Shown: positions 57,697 through 64,000 of the stretch, piece after piece
How positions within the stretch are numbered: position 1 is the stretch's first letter
How the letters are laid out: each line of letters begins with the position of its first letter
Origin: CAWCUU01 sp963798855
Lineage (GTDB): Bacteria > Gemmatimonadota > Gemmatimonadetes > Longimicrobiales > RSA9
DNA: 64,000 bases
Direction of reading: 5' to 3'
NCBI GenBank assembly: GCA_963798855.1
Contig: CAWCUU010000002.1
Location: 1,054,001-1,118,000, forward strand
The notes under the pieces: model-generated
Seen by the model: the letters and a program-made list of their open reading frames with translations, nothing else
What the model was told of the DNA's origin: nothing
The model's database searches: none
Translations under genes and position numbers: made by a program

Positions 57697-58761
57697 GTGC
57701 GATCGGGAGAATTCCTGAACAGGCTGCTGGACGCGCCGGGACCGAGCGGCTTCGAGGCCGCTGCGGCGCGCGTATGGCGGGAGGAGGCCGAGCGCTTCGC
57801 GGATGATGTCTCGGTTGACGTGAGCGGCAACTCGATGGCGACGGTGCATGGCGATGGCGCGCCGAGGGTCATGCTTGCCGGCCACATCGACGAGATCGGC
57901 GTGATGGTCACGCACATCGACGAGCAGGGCTACCTGTACATCGACGGAATCGGTGGCTGGGATGGGCAGGTGCTGGTCGGTCAGCGGATCCGGCTGCTCG
58001 GGCGGGATGCTCCGGTACTCGGCGTGATCGGCAAGAAGCCGATCCACCTGATGAAAGACGAGGAGAAGAGCAAGGCGTCGAAGCTCACCGATCTCTGGCT
58101 GGACATTGGCGCGAAGGACAGGGCGGCCGCGCTCGGTCGCGGAATTCGGGTGGGAGATGCGGGTGTGATCGACGCCGGCGTCGTGGAGCTGGGCGACGAC
58201 CTCTTCGCCAGCCGCGCGGTGGACAACCGGATCGGTGCGTTCGTCGTGCTGGAGGCGCTGCGGCTGCTGGCGGAGTCGCCGCCCGCCGCTCGGGTCACGG
58301 CGGTGGCGACGTCGCAGGAGGAGATCGGTTATTCGGGCGGCGGTGCCCGCTCCAGCGCGTACACGCTCGAGCCGGACGTCGCGATCGTCGTGGACGTCAC
58401 ATTCGCGACGGATGCGCCGGGGCTCGAGAAGAAGGAGCTGGGCGAGCACTCGCTGGGGGGAGGCCCGGTGCTTACGCGCGGTTCCGCCGCTCATCCGGTC
58501 GTGTTCGAGCGGCTGATCGCCGCGGCGGAGCGGGAGGCGATCCCGTGCACGATCGCGGCTTCGCCGCGCCACACCGCTACGGACGCGGACGCCATCTATC
58601 TGTCGCGGTCGGGCGTTGCGACCGGCGTGGTCTCGATCCCGAACCGGTACATGCACTCGCCGAACGAGATCGTGAGCCGCAGAGACCTGGCGGCCGCGGC
58701 CAAGCTGATCGCGGCTTTCGTGCGGGACCTCACGGCCGACACGGACTTCGTCCCGCGCTGA
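57697..58761 (+). CDS. M42-family metallo-aminopeptidase
   Basis: About 354 residues. Residues of the di-zinc site are LAGHIDEIGVMV near 63, SRAVDNRIGAFV near 172, TSQEEIGYSGGG near 205, VVDVTFATDA near 228 and MHSPNEIVSRRDL near 317. The M42 dimerisation-domain sequence LGVIGKKPIHLM near 108 is also clear. It trims N-terminal residues from peptides as a large oligomer in the cytoplasm. The frame is open from 57400; GTG 57697 lies 3 bases after GGAGGA and starts at the family N-terminus. It heads a co-directional run of genes to the end of the window. Confidence 0.9.
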   Translation: MRSGEFLNRLLDAPGPSGFEAAAARVWREEAERFADDVSVDVSGNSMATVHGDGAPRVMLAGHIDEIGVMVTHIDEQGYLYIDGIGGWDGQVLVGQRIRLLGRDAPVLGVIGKKPIHLMKDEEKSKASKLTDLWLDIGAKDRAAALGRGIRVGDAGVIDAGVVELGDDLFASRAVDNRIGAFVVLEALRLLAESPPAARVTAVATSQEEIGYSGGGARSSAYTLEPDVAIVVDVTFATDAPGLEKKELGEHSLGGGPVLTRGSAAHPVVFERLIAAAEREAIPCTIAASPRHTATDADAIYLSRSGVATGVVSIPNRYMHSPNEIVSRRDLAAAAKLIAAFVRDLTADTDFVPR

Positions 58762-58762
58762 C

Positions 58763-59389
58763 GTGCGGATCCTGGACATTAGCCAGCCAGTCGGCGGCGA
58801 GAGCGCGGTGTGGCCGGGCGACCGTCCGTTCCGCCTCGACTGGACGATGCGCCTCGAGTCGGGGGACAGCGTCAATGTCGCGGCGCTGTCGCTCAGCGCG
58901 CACACGGGCACGCACGTGGACGGGCCGCTGCACATCCGCAGCGGGGCGCCGGCAATCGGCTTGCAGCCGCTCGAGGCCATGATCGGGCCGGCCCGCGTCG
59001 TCGATGCGCGCGGTCGCAACGAGCTCGGCGGCGAGATGATGCAGCGGATCGACCACGCGCACCGTCGGGTGGAGCGCGTGCTCTTCCGGACGCTGAAATC
59101 CGGCGCGGCGGGTTTTCCGAGCCGCTTCGCCGCGATCACGCCGGAGCTGGCGCGGGGTCTGGTCGCGGCGAGGATCCGGCTGGTGGGGACCGATGCGCCT
59201 TCGGTCGATCCGTTCGACTCGAAGACGCTGGAGGCGCACGGCATCCTCGTGGATGGCGGCGTTACGATCGTGGAGGGTCTGGTGTTGAACGGTGTCGCGG
59301 CGGGCGACTACACGCTCGTCGTGCTGCCGCTGCGACTCATCGAGGCGGACAGCAGTCCGGCCCGAGCGGTGCTACTGGAGGAGACATGA
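58763..59389 (+). CDS. Cyclase-family hydrolase (kynurenine formamidase-like)
   Basis: A 208-residue metal-dependent hydrolase. RILDISQPVGGESAVWPGDRPF opens the protein, and SAHTGTHVDGPLH near 46 is the cyclase/KynB metal motif (H-x-G-T-H-x-D). DAPSVDPFDSKTLEAHGI near 146 and EGLVLNGV near 172 complete the family. KynB hydrolyses N-formylkynurenine; no other tryptophan-degradation genes are nearby, so the substrate is open. The GTG is one base after the previous stop, and the 3' end overlaps the GAF gene by ATGA, so it is translation-coupled on both sides. Confidence 0.88.
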   Translation: MRILDISQPVGGESAVWPGDRPFRLDWTMRLESGDSVNVAALSLSAHTGTHVDGPLHIRSGAPAIGLQPLEAMIGPARVVDARGRNELGGEMMQRIDHAHRRVERVLFRTLKSGAAGFPSRFAAITPELARGLVAARIRLVGTDAPSVDPFDSKTLEAHGILVDGGVTIVEGLVLNGVAAGDYTLVVLPLRLIEADSSPARAVLLEET

Positions 59390-59853
59390 ATTCAACGAAG
59401 ATCGTGAAGCGGCTGCAGGAGATGCGCGAGGAGGGATACCTTTCGGATGCCATCCTTCGTGAAGCGGTGAAGACGGTGAGGACGGAGGACGATCGATTCA
59501 ACTGGGTCGGTGTCTATCTGCTGAACCCGGAGGAGCAGGTGCTGTGGCTGCACAACTACGTGGGCGCCTCGACGGAGCACGCGCGGATCCCGGTCGGCAC
59601 GGGCGTGTGCGGCGTGGCGGTGCAGGAGCGGTCGAATCAGAACGTGCCCGACGTTTCCAAGGTCGAAAATTACCTGGCCTGCAATCCGCGCGTGAAGTCG
59701 GAGCTGGTCGTGCTGATCCGCGCCGGCGACGAGGTCCTCGGGCAGATCGACATCGACAGCCACCGGCCCGAGGCCTTCTCCGACTCGGACGAGCAGGAGA
59801 TCCAGCTGGTCGCGGACAAGCTCGCCGAAGTGCTGATGGCGGAGCGCCGCTGA
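59386..59853 (+). CDS. GAF-domain protein resembling free-methionine-(R)-sulfoxide reductase
   Basis: A 155-residue single GAF domain. It matches fRMsr in IPVGTGVCGVAV near 68, VPDVSKVENYLACNPRVKSELVVLI near 88 and LGQIDIDSHRPEAFSDSDEQEI near 118. Of the three cysteines of E. coli fRMsr, the second (GVCG) and third (YLAC) are present, but the first is replaced (EHARIP instead of IACVRIP). GGAGGAG just before ATG 59386 makes a strong start. It may be an active reductase with altered recycling or a related redox sensor. Confidence 0.8.
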   Translation: MNSTKIVKRLQEMREEGYLSDAILREAVKTVRTEDDRFNWVGVYLLNPEEQVLWLHNYVGASTEHARIPVGTGVCGVAVQERSNQNVPDVSKVENYLACNPRVKSELVVLIRAGDEVLGQIDIDSHRPEAFSDSDEQEIQLVADKLAEVLMAERR

Positions 59854-59883
59854 CGCCCGTACCGTCGCCGAGCCGCTAGGGGA

Positions 59884-60708
59884 GTGGCGGCGCTCCGATC
59901 CCCGACCGGCGGCGACGCGCCGACCCCGCCGCTACGCAGCATCCGCGCGCACAACCCGTCCGCGCTGACTCTGGACGGGACGCGGACGTATCTGGTTGGA
60001 AGGCGACGGGTCGCCGTGATCGACCCCGGGCCTGCGGCGCACTCGCATCTGGATCGGATCGCGGCTGGCGTGGCGGACGCCGGCGTGGTCACCGTGCTGC
60101 TGACCCACCGTCATCCCGACCATGCCGCCGGTGCCGCGGCGCTGGCCGCGCGACTCGAGGCGCCGGTTCGTGGACTGGCAGAGGGGACGCTGGCCGAAGG
60201 CGACCGGATCGACACCGATGCTGGCGAGCTCGTCGCGCTGGCGACGCCCGGGCACACACCCGACCACGTCGCGTTCCACTGGTCGGCGGAGGATGCGGTG
60301 TTCTGCGGTGACCTCATGCTCGGCGGACGCGAAACGGCGCTGATCGCGCCGCCCGAGGGGAACCTCGCCCTCTATCTCGATTCTCTGCGCCGGCTGGCGG
60401 ACCTGCGGCCGGCCGTGATCTATCCGGCGCACGGCGAGCCGTTCCGGGACCCGGCCGCAGCGATCGAGCTTTACGTCGGGCACCGCCGGGACAGGGAGCG
60501 CCAGGTGCTGCAGGCGCTCGAGGAAGGGCCGGCCGGAGAGGAGGAGTTGGTGATGCGCGTCTATGGCGCCGGGCTGTCCACCGAGCTGTTGCCGGCGGCG
60601 CGCGCGGCGTTGCCCGCGTACCTCGAGCACCTTCGGGCGGCGGGCCGCATACGCGTGGATGGGGCGGGGAGGTGGGCGGTGGCCGACCGGCCAGGAGCGG
60701 CGCAATGA
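59884..60708 (+). CDS. Metallo-beta-lactamase-fold hydrolase (LACTB2-like)
   Basis: A 274-residue MBL-fold enzyme: TYLVGRRRVAVIDPGPA near 35, the zinc motif LLTHRHPDHAAGA near 72, TPGHTPDHVAFH near 120, FCGDLMLGG near 138 and YPAHGEPF near 180. A C-terminal helical/winged-helix extension (about 200-265) is typical of LACTB2-type nucleases and of glyoxalase II-like proteins with a DUF-type tail. GTG 59884 directly follows AGGGGA, an unusually short spacing. The stop overlaps glcD by ATGA. Confidence 0.88.
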   Translation: MAALRSPTGGDAPTPPLRSIRAHNPSALTLDGTRTYLVGRRRVAVIDPGPAAHSHLDRIAAGVADAGVVTVLLTHRHPDHAAGAAALAARLEAPVRGLAEGTLAEGDRIDTDAGELVALATPGHTPDHVAFHWSAEDAVFCGDLMLGGRETALIAPPEGNLALYLDSLRRLADLRPAVIYPAHGEPFRDPAAAIELYVGHRRDRERQVLQALEEGPAGEEELVMRVYGAGLSTELLPAARAALPAYLEHLRAAGRIRVDGAGRWAVADRPGAAQ

Positions 60709-62201
60709 GCGGCGGCCGGGTTCTGCCGGAAGCGCTCGTCGAGCGGCTGCGGGACGTGGTCGGCGAGCCGGGCCTCATCACGGATCCGGGGCGGCTGCTG
60801 GTCTACGAGTCCGACGGGCTGACGGCGCACCGGGTCGCCCCGTCCGCGGTCGTGCTGCCGCGCGACACGGCGCAGGTCGCGGCCGCGGTGCGGGCCTTCG
60901 CCGACGCGGACGTGCCGTTCGTCGCGCGGGGCTCCGGCACCGGACTCTCGGGCGGCGCTCTCGCCCTCGAAGGCGCCGCCGTGATCGGCACGAGTCGCAT
61001 GGTGGACATCCTGGGGCTCGACGCGGCCAACCGCCGGGCGCGGGTTCAGCCGGGCGTCGTCAACCTGCGGCTGTCGCGAGCGGCCCGCCCGCACGGGCTG
61101 TACTACGCGCCGGACCCTAGCTCGCAGGCGGCGTGCACGATCGGTGGCAACGTCGCCGAAAACGCGGGTGGTCCCCACTGTCTGAAGTACGGCGTGACGA
61201 GCGACCACGTGCTCGCCCTGACGGTCGTGCTTTCGGATGGCTCCGTCGTCGAGCTAGGTGGCCGGGACGAGGCGCCGGGCTACGACCTGGTCGGCGCGTT
61301 CGTGGGCAGTGAGGGCACGTTCGGCATCGCGACGGAGATCGAGGTCCGTCTGCTGCCTCTGCCGGAAGCCGTCGAGACGCTGCTCGGCATATTCGACTCC
61401 CTCGACGAGGCGGCCCGTGCCGTCAGCGGCATCATCTCCGAAGGGCTTCTGCCGGCGGCGCTCGAGATGATCGACGGCAACACCATCCGGGCCGTGGAGC
61501 AGAGCATCTACGCCGCCGGGTATCCGACGGACGCGGAGGCCGCCCTGGTCGTGGAGTTCGACGGCCCTCGTGTCGGGCTGCAGGAGGATGCCGAGAGGGC
61601 TCGCGCGGTGCTGGAGGCCCACGGGGCCCGCGAGGTGCGGCGCGCCAGTGACGAGCAGGAGCGGCTGAAGCTCTGGCAGGGGCGCAAGAAGGCGTTCGGC
61701 GCGATGGGCCGCCTCGCCCCGGAGCTACTGGTGCAGGATGCCGTCGTGCCGCGCACGCGGCTGCCCGAGGTGCTGCGGCGCATCGGCCAGATCGCCCGCC
61801 GCTACGAGCTCACGGTCACGAACGTCTTCCACGCCGGCGACGGCAACCTGCACCCGAACATCCTTTTCGATCGGCGCGACGCCGGCCAGCTCGAGCGGGT
61901 GCAGGCTGCTTCCAGGGAGATCATGCGGATCTGCGTCGACGCTGGCGGCACCATCACCGGCGAACACGGCGTGGGGCTGGACAAGCGGGACTACATGGAC
62001 CTGATCTTCGGCGAGGCGGAGCTGGCGGCGATGTGCGACATCCGGCGCGTCTTCGATCCCGCCGGCCTCGCGAACCCCTCCAAGGTCCTGCCGCTCAGGG
62101 TGTGCCGGGAATGGATCGGTCCCGGCACCCGAGTCGCGGACCGAGCCGCATCCGGGAGCGGCGGCGGCGAGCCCACGTTCCTGCCCGGCGGCGTGGCGTG
62201 A
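60705..62201 (+). CDS. glcD: Glycolate oxidase, FAD-linked subunit
   Basis: A 498-residue flavoprotein of the FAD-linked oxidase (PCMH) family. It has VLPRDTAQVAAAVRAFADADVPFVARGSGTGLSGGA (FAD-binding) near 51-86, IGGNVAENAGGPHCLKYGVT near 147, FVGSEGTFGIATE near 204 and the C-terminal HAGDGNLHPNI near 385 and GGTITGEHGVG near 416 typical of GlcD. With GlcE and GlcF it oxidises glycolate (or D-lactate) to the keto acid and passes electrons to the quinone pool. Start overlaps the MBL stop by ATGA; the stop overlaps the glcE start. Confidence 0.93.
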   Translation: MSGGRVLPEALVERLRDVVGEPGLITDPGRLLVYESDGLTAHRVAPSAVVLPRDTAQVAAAVRAFADADVPFVARGSGTGLSGGALALEGAAVIGTSRMVDILGLDAANRRARVQPGVVNLRLSRAARPHGLYYAPDPSSQAACTIGGNVAENAGGPHCLKYGVTSDHVLALTVVLSDGSVVELGGRDEAPGYDLVGAFVGSEGTFGIATEIEVRLLPLPEAVETLLGIFDSLDEAARAVSGIISEGLLPAALEMIDGNTIRAVEQSIYAAGYPTDAEAALVVEFDGPRVGLQEDAERARAVLEAHGAREVRRASDEQERLKLWQGRKKAFGAMGRLAPELLVQDAVVPRTRLPEVLRRIGQIARRYELTVTNVFHAGDGNLHPNILFDRRDAGQLERVQAASREIMRICVDAGGTITGEHGVGLDKRDYMDLIFGEAELAAMCDIRRVFDPAGLANPSKVLPLRVCREWIGPGTRVADRAASGSGGGEPTFLPGGVA

Positions 62202-63475
62202 TGGGCGACGTCCAGACCGCCCGCGTCCTCGCCGCCCTTGGACGGGAGTTCGTGCGCGAGCCCGGACCCGACGATCCGGCGGTTTACGGCGTGCGGCCCG
62301 CCGCGGTCGCAGAGCCGCGCGATGCCCACGAGGCCGCGGCGGTGCTCGCCGCCGCGACCGTGGACGGCCTCGTGGTCGAGCCCGCGGGCGCGGGCGGCCG
62401 GCTCGACTGGGGGCGCCCGCCGCGGCGGGTGGACGTGCTGCTCCGATCGAGACGTCTCACCGAGTCGCCGGAGTACGAGCCCGCGGACCTGATCGCGACG
62501 GTGGGGTCCGGGACCACCCACGCCGAGCTCGAGCGGAAGCTTGCCGGGCACGGGCAGTGGCTGCCCATCGACCCACCCGGAGCCGGCACGCTCGGCGCGA
62601 CATTCTCGCACGGAGCCACCGGGCCGCTCCGAACCGGATTCGGCACCCCGCGCTCCCACGTGCTGGGACTGGAGGTGGTCACGGGGGACGGCCGGGTCCT
62701 CCATCTGGGGGGCCGCGTGGTGAAGAACGTCGCCGGCTACGATCTGGTGCGGTTGATCGTCGGGAGCCGCGGCACGCTGGGCTTCATCACTCGCCTGAGT
62801 CTGAGGCTGCGGCCCAGGCCGCGGATGGATGTCACGATCGGGTTCTGTGCGCCCGCACCCGAGCCGCTGCTCGATGGCGTGGCTGCGCTGCGAGCCGAGC
62901 GTCTGGAGCCGGCGGCCCTCGAGCTACTCTCGCCCGCGGCGGGCGTGCTGTGCGGCCTGAGCGGCGGCAGCTGGGCGCTGCTCGTGCGGCTGCTGGGCCG
63001 CGCGGCGAGCGTCGATGACCTCGGTTGTCGACTGCGCCGGTGCGTCGCGGCGGATGTCTGGCAGCCTCGCGCCGGGGTCTGGGGTGCGCTCGCGGCATCG
63101 GAGGCGGCGTCGCCACTCGTGATCCGGCTCAGCGGGCTGCCCGAATCGCTGCCGCAGGTCCTCGCCCGGGCGGAGGAGCTCGCCTCCCGCTGCGGCACCG
63201 GCGCGGCGCTCGCCGCTCACGCGGCGGAGGGAATCGTGCGGCTGTGGCAGCGCGGATCGGCGTTGCCGCCCGAAGCCGAATTGGCGCGCAGCGTGGAGGA
63301 GGCGCGCGCGGAGTCATCGTCGGGTGCGAGGCTGATCGTCGCTCGCGCGCCGGTGCGGGCGCTGCGGGACATGGATCCCTTCGGTGCGGCGGGGGCATCA
63401 CTGGGCCTGATGCGGCAGCTCAAGCGGCGCTTCGACCCGGCCGGCGTGCTGTCTCCCGATCGATTCGTGGTCTGA
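62201..63475 (+). CDS. glcE: Glycolate oxidase, second FAD-binding subunit
   Basis: A 424-residue GlcE protein: a PCMH FAD-binding fold with VVEPAGAGGRLDWGRPP near 58, TVGSGTTHAELERKLAGHGQWLPIDPPGAGTLGATFSHG near 105 and GRVVKNVAGYDLVRLIVGSRGTLG near 170, and a shorter C-terminal part ending QLKRRFDPAGVLSPDRF, which is the oxidase family end. ATG 62201 (or GTG 62198) overlaps the glcD stop. It is the smaller flavin subunit of the membrane-associated glycolate oxidase. Confidence 0.92.
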   Translation: MGDVQTARVLAALGREFVREPGPDDPAVYGVRPAAVAEPRDAHEAAAVLAAATVDGLVVEPAGAGGRLDWGRPPRRVDVLLRSRRLTESPEYEPADLIATVGSGTTHAELERKLAGHGQWLPIDPPGAGTLGATFSHGATGPLRTGFGTPRSHVLGLEVVTGDGRVLHLGGRVVKNVAGYDLVRLIVGSRGTLGFITRLSLRLRPRPRMDVTIGFCAPAPEPLLDGVAALRAERLEPAALELLSPAAGVLCGLSGGSWALLVRLLGRAASVDDLGCRLRRCVAADVWQPRAGVWGALAASEAASPLVIRLSGLPESLPQVLARAEELASRCGTGAALAAHAAEGIVRLWQRGSALPPEAELARSVEEARAESSSGARLIVARAPVRALRDMDPFGAAGASLGLMRQLKRRFDPAGVLSPDRFVV

Positions 63476-63476
63476 G

Positions 63477-64000
63477 ATGACTGCATCGCACCAGTCCCCG
63501 GCGGTGTCCGGGAGGAACGGAGCCGGCAGCTCGCCCGCCGACGCGCTGCATGCGGAGGAGGAGCGGTTGCTCACCTGCGTGCACTGCGGCTTCTGCCTCG
63601 ACGCCTGTCCGACGTACACCCGTCTGGGGGATGAAGCCGACTCGCCACGTGGGCGCCTCTATCTGATGCGCGCCGTCGTGGAAGGGCGGCTGCCGGTGGA
63701 GTCGGAGGCGTTCGGACGTCACATCGACCGGTGCCTCGGCTGTCGCGCCTGCGAGACCGTCTGCCCGTCCGGCGTGCAGTACGGCTTCCTGCTCGAGCGG
63801 GCACGCGCGGTGATCGCGGAGTCGACCGGCATCCCGCGATCGACGCGCCTGCTGCTGCGGATCTTCGAGCACCCCACCGTGAGCCGCGCCTTGTTGGGAG
63901 CCGGCCGCGTGCTGCGCGATCTCGGCCTCGTGCCGCTGGCCCTGCGACTGCTGCCCGAGCGGTTCGGCCGTGTCCGGTTCGGCCTGGCGATGCTCGGCGC
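63477..64000 (+). CDS. glcF: Glycolate oxidase, iron-sulfur subunit (truncated by window end)
   Basis: ATG 63477 is one base after the glcE stop, and the frame is open to the end of the window (174 codons). Two 4Fe-4S ferredoxin motifs are present: LTCVHCGFCLDACPTY near 33 (C-x2-C-x2-C-x3-C-P) and DRCLGCRACETVCPSGV near 86. The CCG domains of GlcF would follow beyond the window. It transfers electrons from the flavin subunits to the membrane. Confidence 0.92.
   Translation, partial: MTASHQSPAVSGRNGAGSSPADALHAEEERLLTCVHCGFCLDACPTYTRLGDEADSPRGRLYLMRAVVEGRLPVESEAFGRHIDRCLGCRACETVCPSGVQYGFLLERARAVIAESTGIPRSTRLLLRIFEHPTVSRALLGAGRVLRDLGLVPLALRLLPERFGRVRFGLAMLG

Noticed and set aside
56719..59244. 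841-codon open frame on the minus strand
   Set aside because: It is antisense or out of frame to ispH, the M42 peptidase and the cyclase gene, all of which have clear catalytic motifs.
1..64000. CRISPR arrays, tRNA or rRNA genes, insertion sequences, prophage genes
   Set aside because: Looked for regular repeats, T-loop-like motifs, transposase or integrase motifs; none could be supported.

Overview
The window is high-GC DNA with tightly packed genes, many ATGA/GTGA start-stop overlaps and frequent GTG/TTG starts. Gene content points to a Gemmatimonadota-like bacterium, with Acidobacteriota as the alternative: an orphan duplicated FtsX/MacB permease (ADOP type), a very large secreted VPS10/sortilin-type propeller protein, several ECF sigma/zinc-finger anti-sigma pairs, a DUF1207 outer-membrane protein and a SARP-AAA-TPR regulator. 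This is inferred from gene families; there is no rRNA or tRNA in the window to settle it. No CRISPR array, insertion sequence or phage gene was seen.

Region by region. 1-7.7 kb: end of an unrecognised gene, a secreted-repeat lipoprotein, an AIM24 protein, a lipoprotein propeller, an LMW phosphatase/fructosamine-kinase pair (protein deglycation), a Trp-rich membrane protein, a GNAT plus AcuC-type deacetylase pair and an AraC-type regulator. 7.7-12.7 kb: an island of visibly lower GC with a SARP-BTAD-AAA-TPR regulator, a membrane HD-GYP phosphodiesterase, a 21-codon hydrophobic micro-ORF with a near-perfect Shine-Dalgarno, three perfect heptamer repeats at exact 11-bp spacing (the geometry of SARP operators) and a hairpin-rich stretch. 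13-22 kb: NagZ-like GH3 hexosaminidase, rhomboid protease, PAS/GAF histidine kinase, membrane PHP phosphoesterase and VPS10 protein; three of these carry single-base frameshifts. 22-26 kb: a four-gene operon of methyltransferase, cytochrome b, Tat-exported molybdopterin oxidoreductase and MATE exporter. 26-31 kb: thymidine kinase, an ECF/anti-sigma/secretin-like lipoprotein operon and a serine-biosynthesis-like aminotransferase-serA pair.

31-39.5 kb: ADOP permease; then a 43-codon membrane peptide, an ECF sigma factor and a cytosolic fusion of an anti-sigma zinc finger to an intact O6-alkylguanine-DNA alkyltransferase, which looks like an alkylation-sensing sigma switch; an internally deleted DUF763 remnant; galactokinase; DUF1207; a ChaN/EreA-like protein. 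39.5-42.8 kb: copper operon csoR-copA-copZ with a recognisable promoter and CsoR operator. 43-50 kb: topoisomerase IB, a metallophosphoesterase/nucleotidyltransferase pair (the latter frameshifted), a coiled-coil protein, a POT peptide transporter and a GAF histidine kinase. 50-57.5 kb: HU with a strong terminator, a DEAD-box 'pseudo-helicase' that lost its ATPase motifs but keeps a DbpA-type RNA-binding domain, a DsbA-like protein, an aspartate-type aminotransferase, an L,D-transpeptidase and ispH. 57.7-64 kb: a co-directional run of M42 peptidase, cyclase-family hydrolase, fRMsr-like GAF protein, MBL hydrolase and the glycolate oxidase genes glcDEF, with glcF running off the end.

The two loci most worth follow-up are the sigma/anti-sigma-alkyltransferase cassette (33.8-35.2 kb) and the peptide/HD-GYP/SARP island (7.7-12.7 kb). 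Four apparent single-base frameshifts in otherwise well-conserved genes warn that residual assembly indels are likely.
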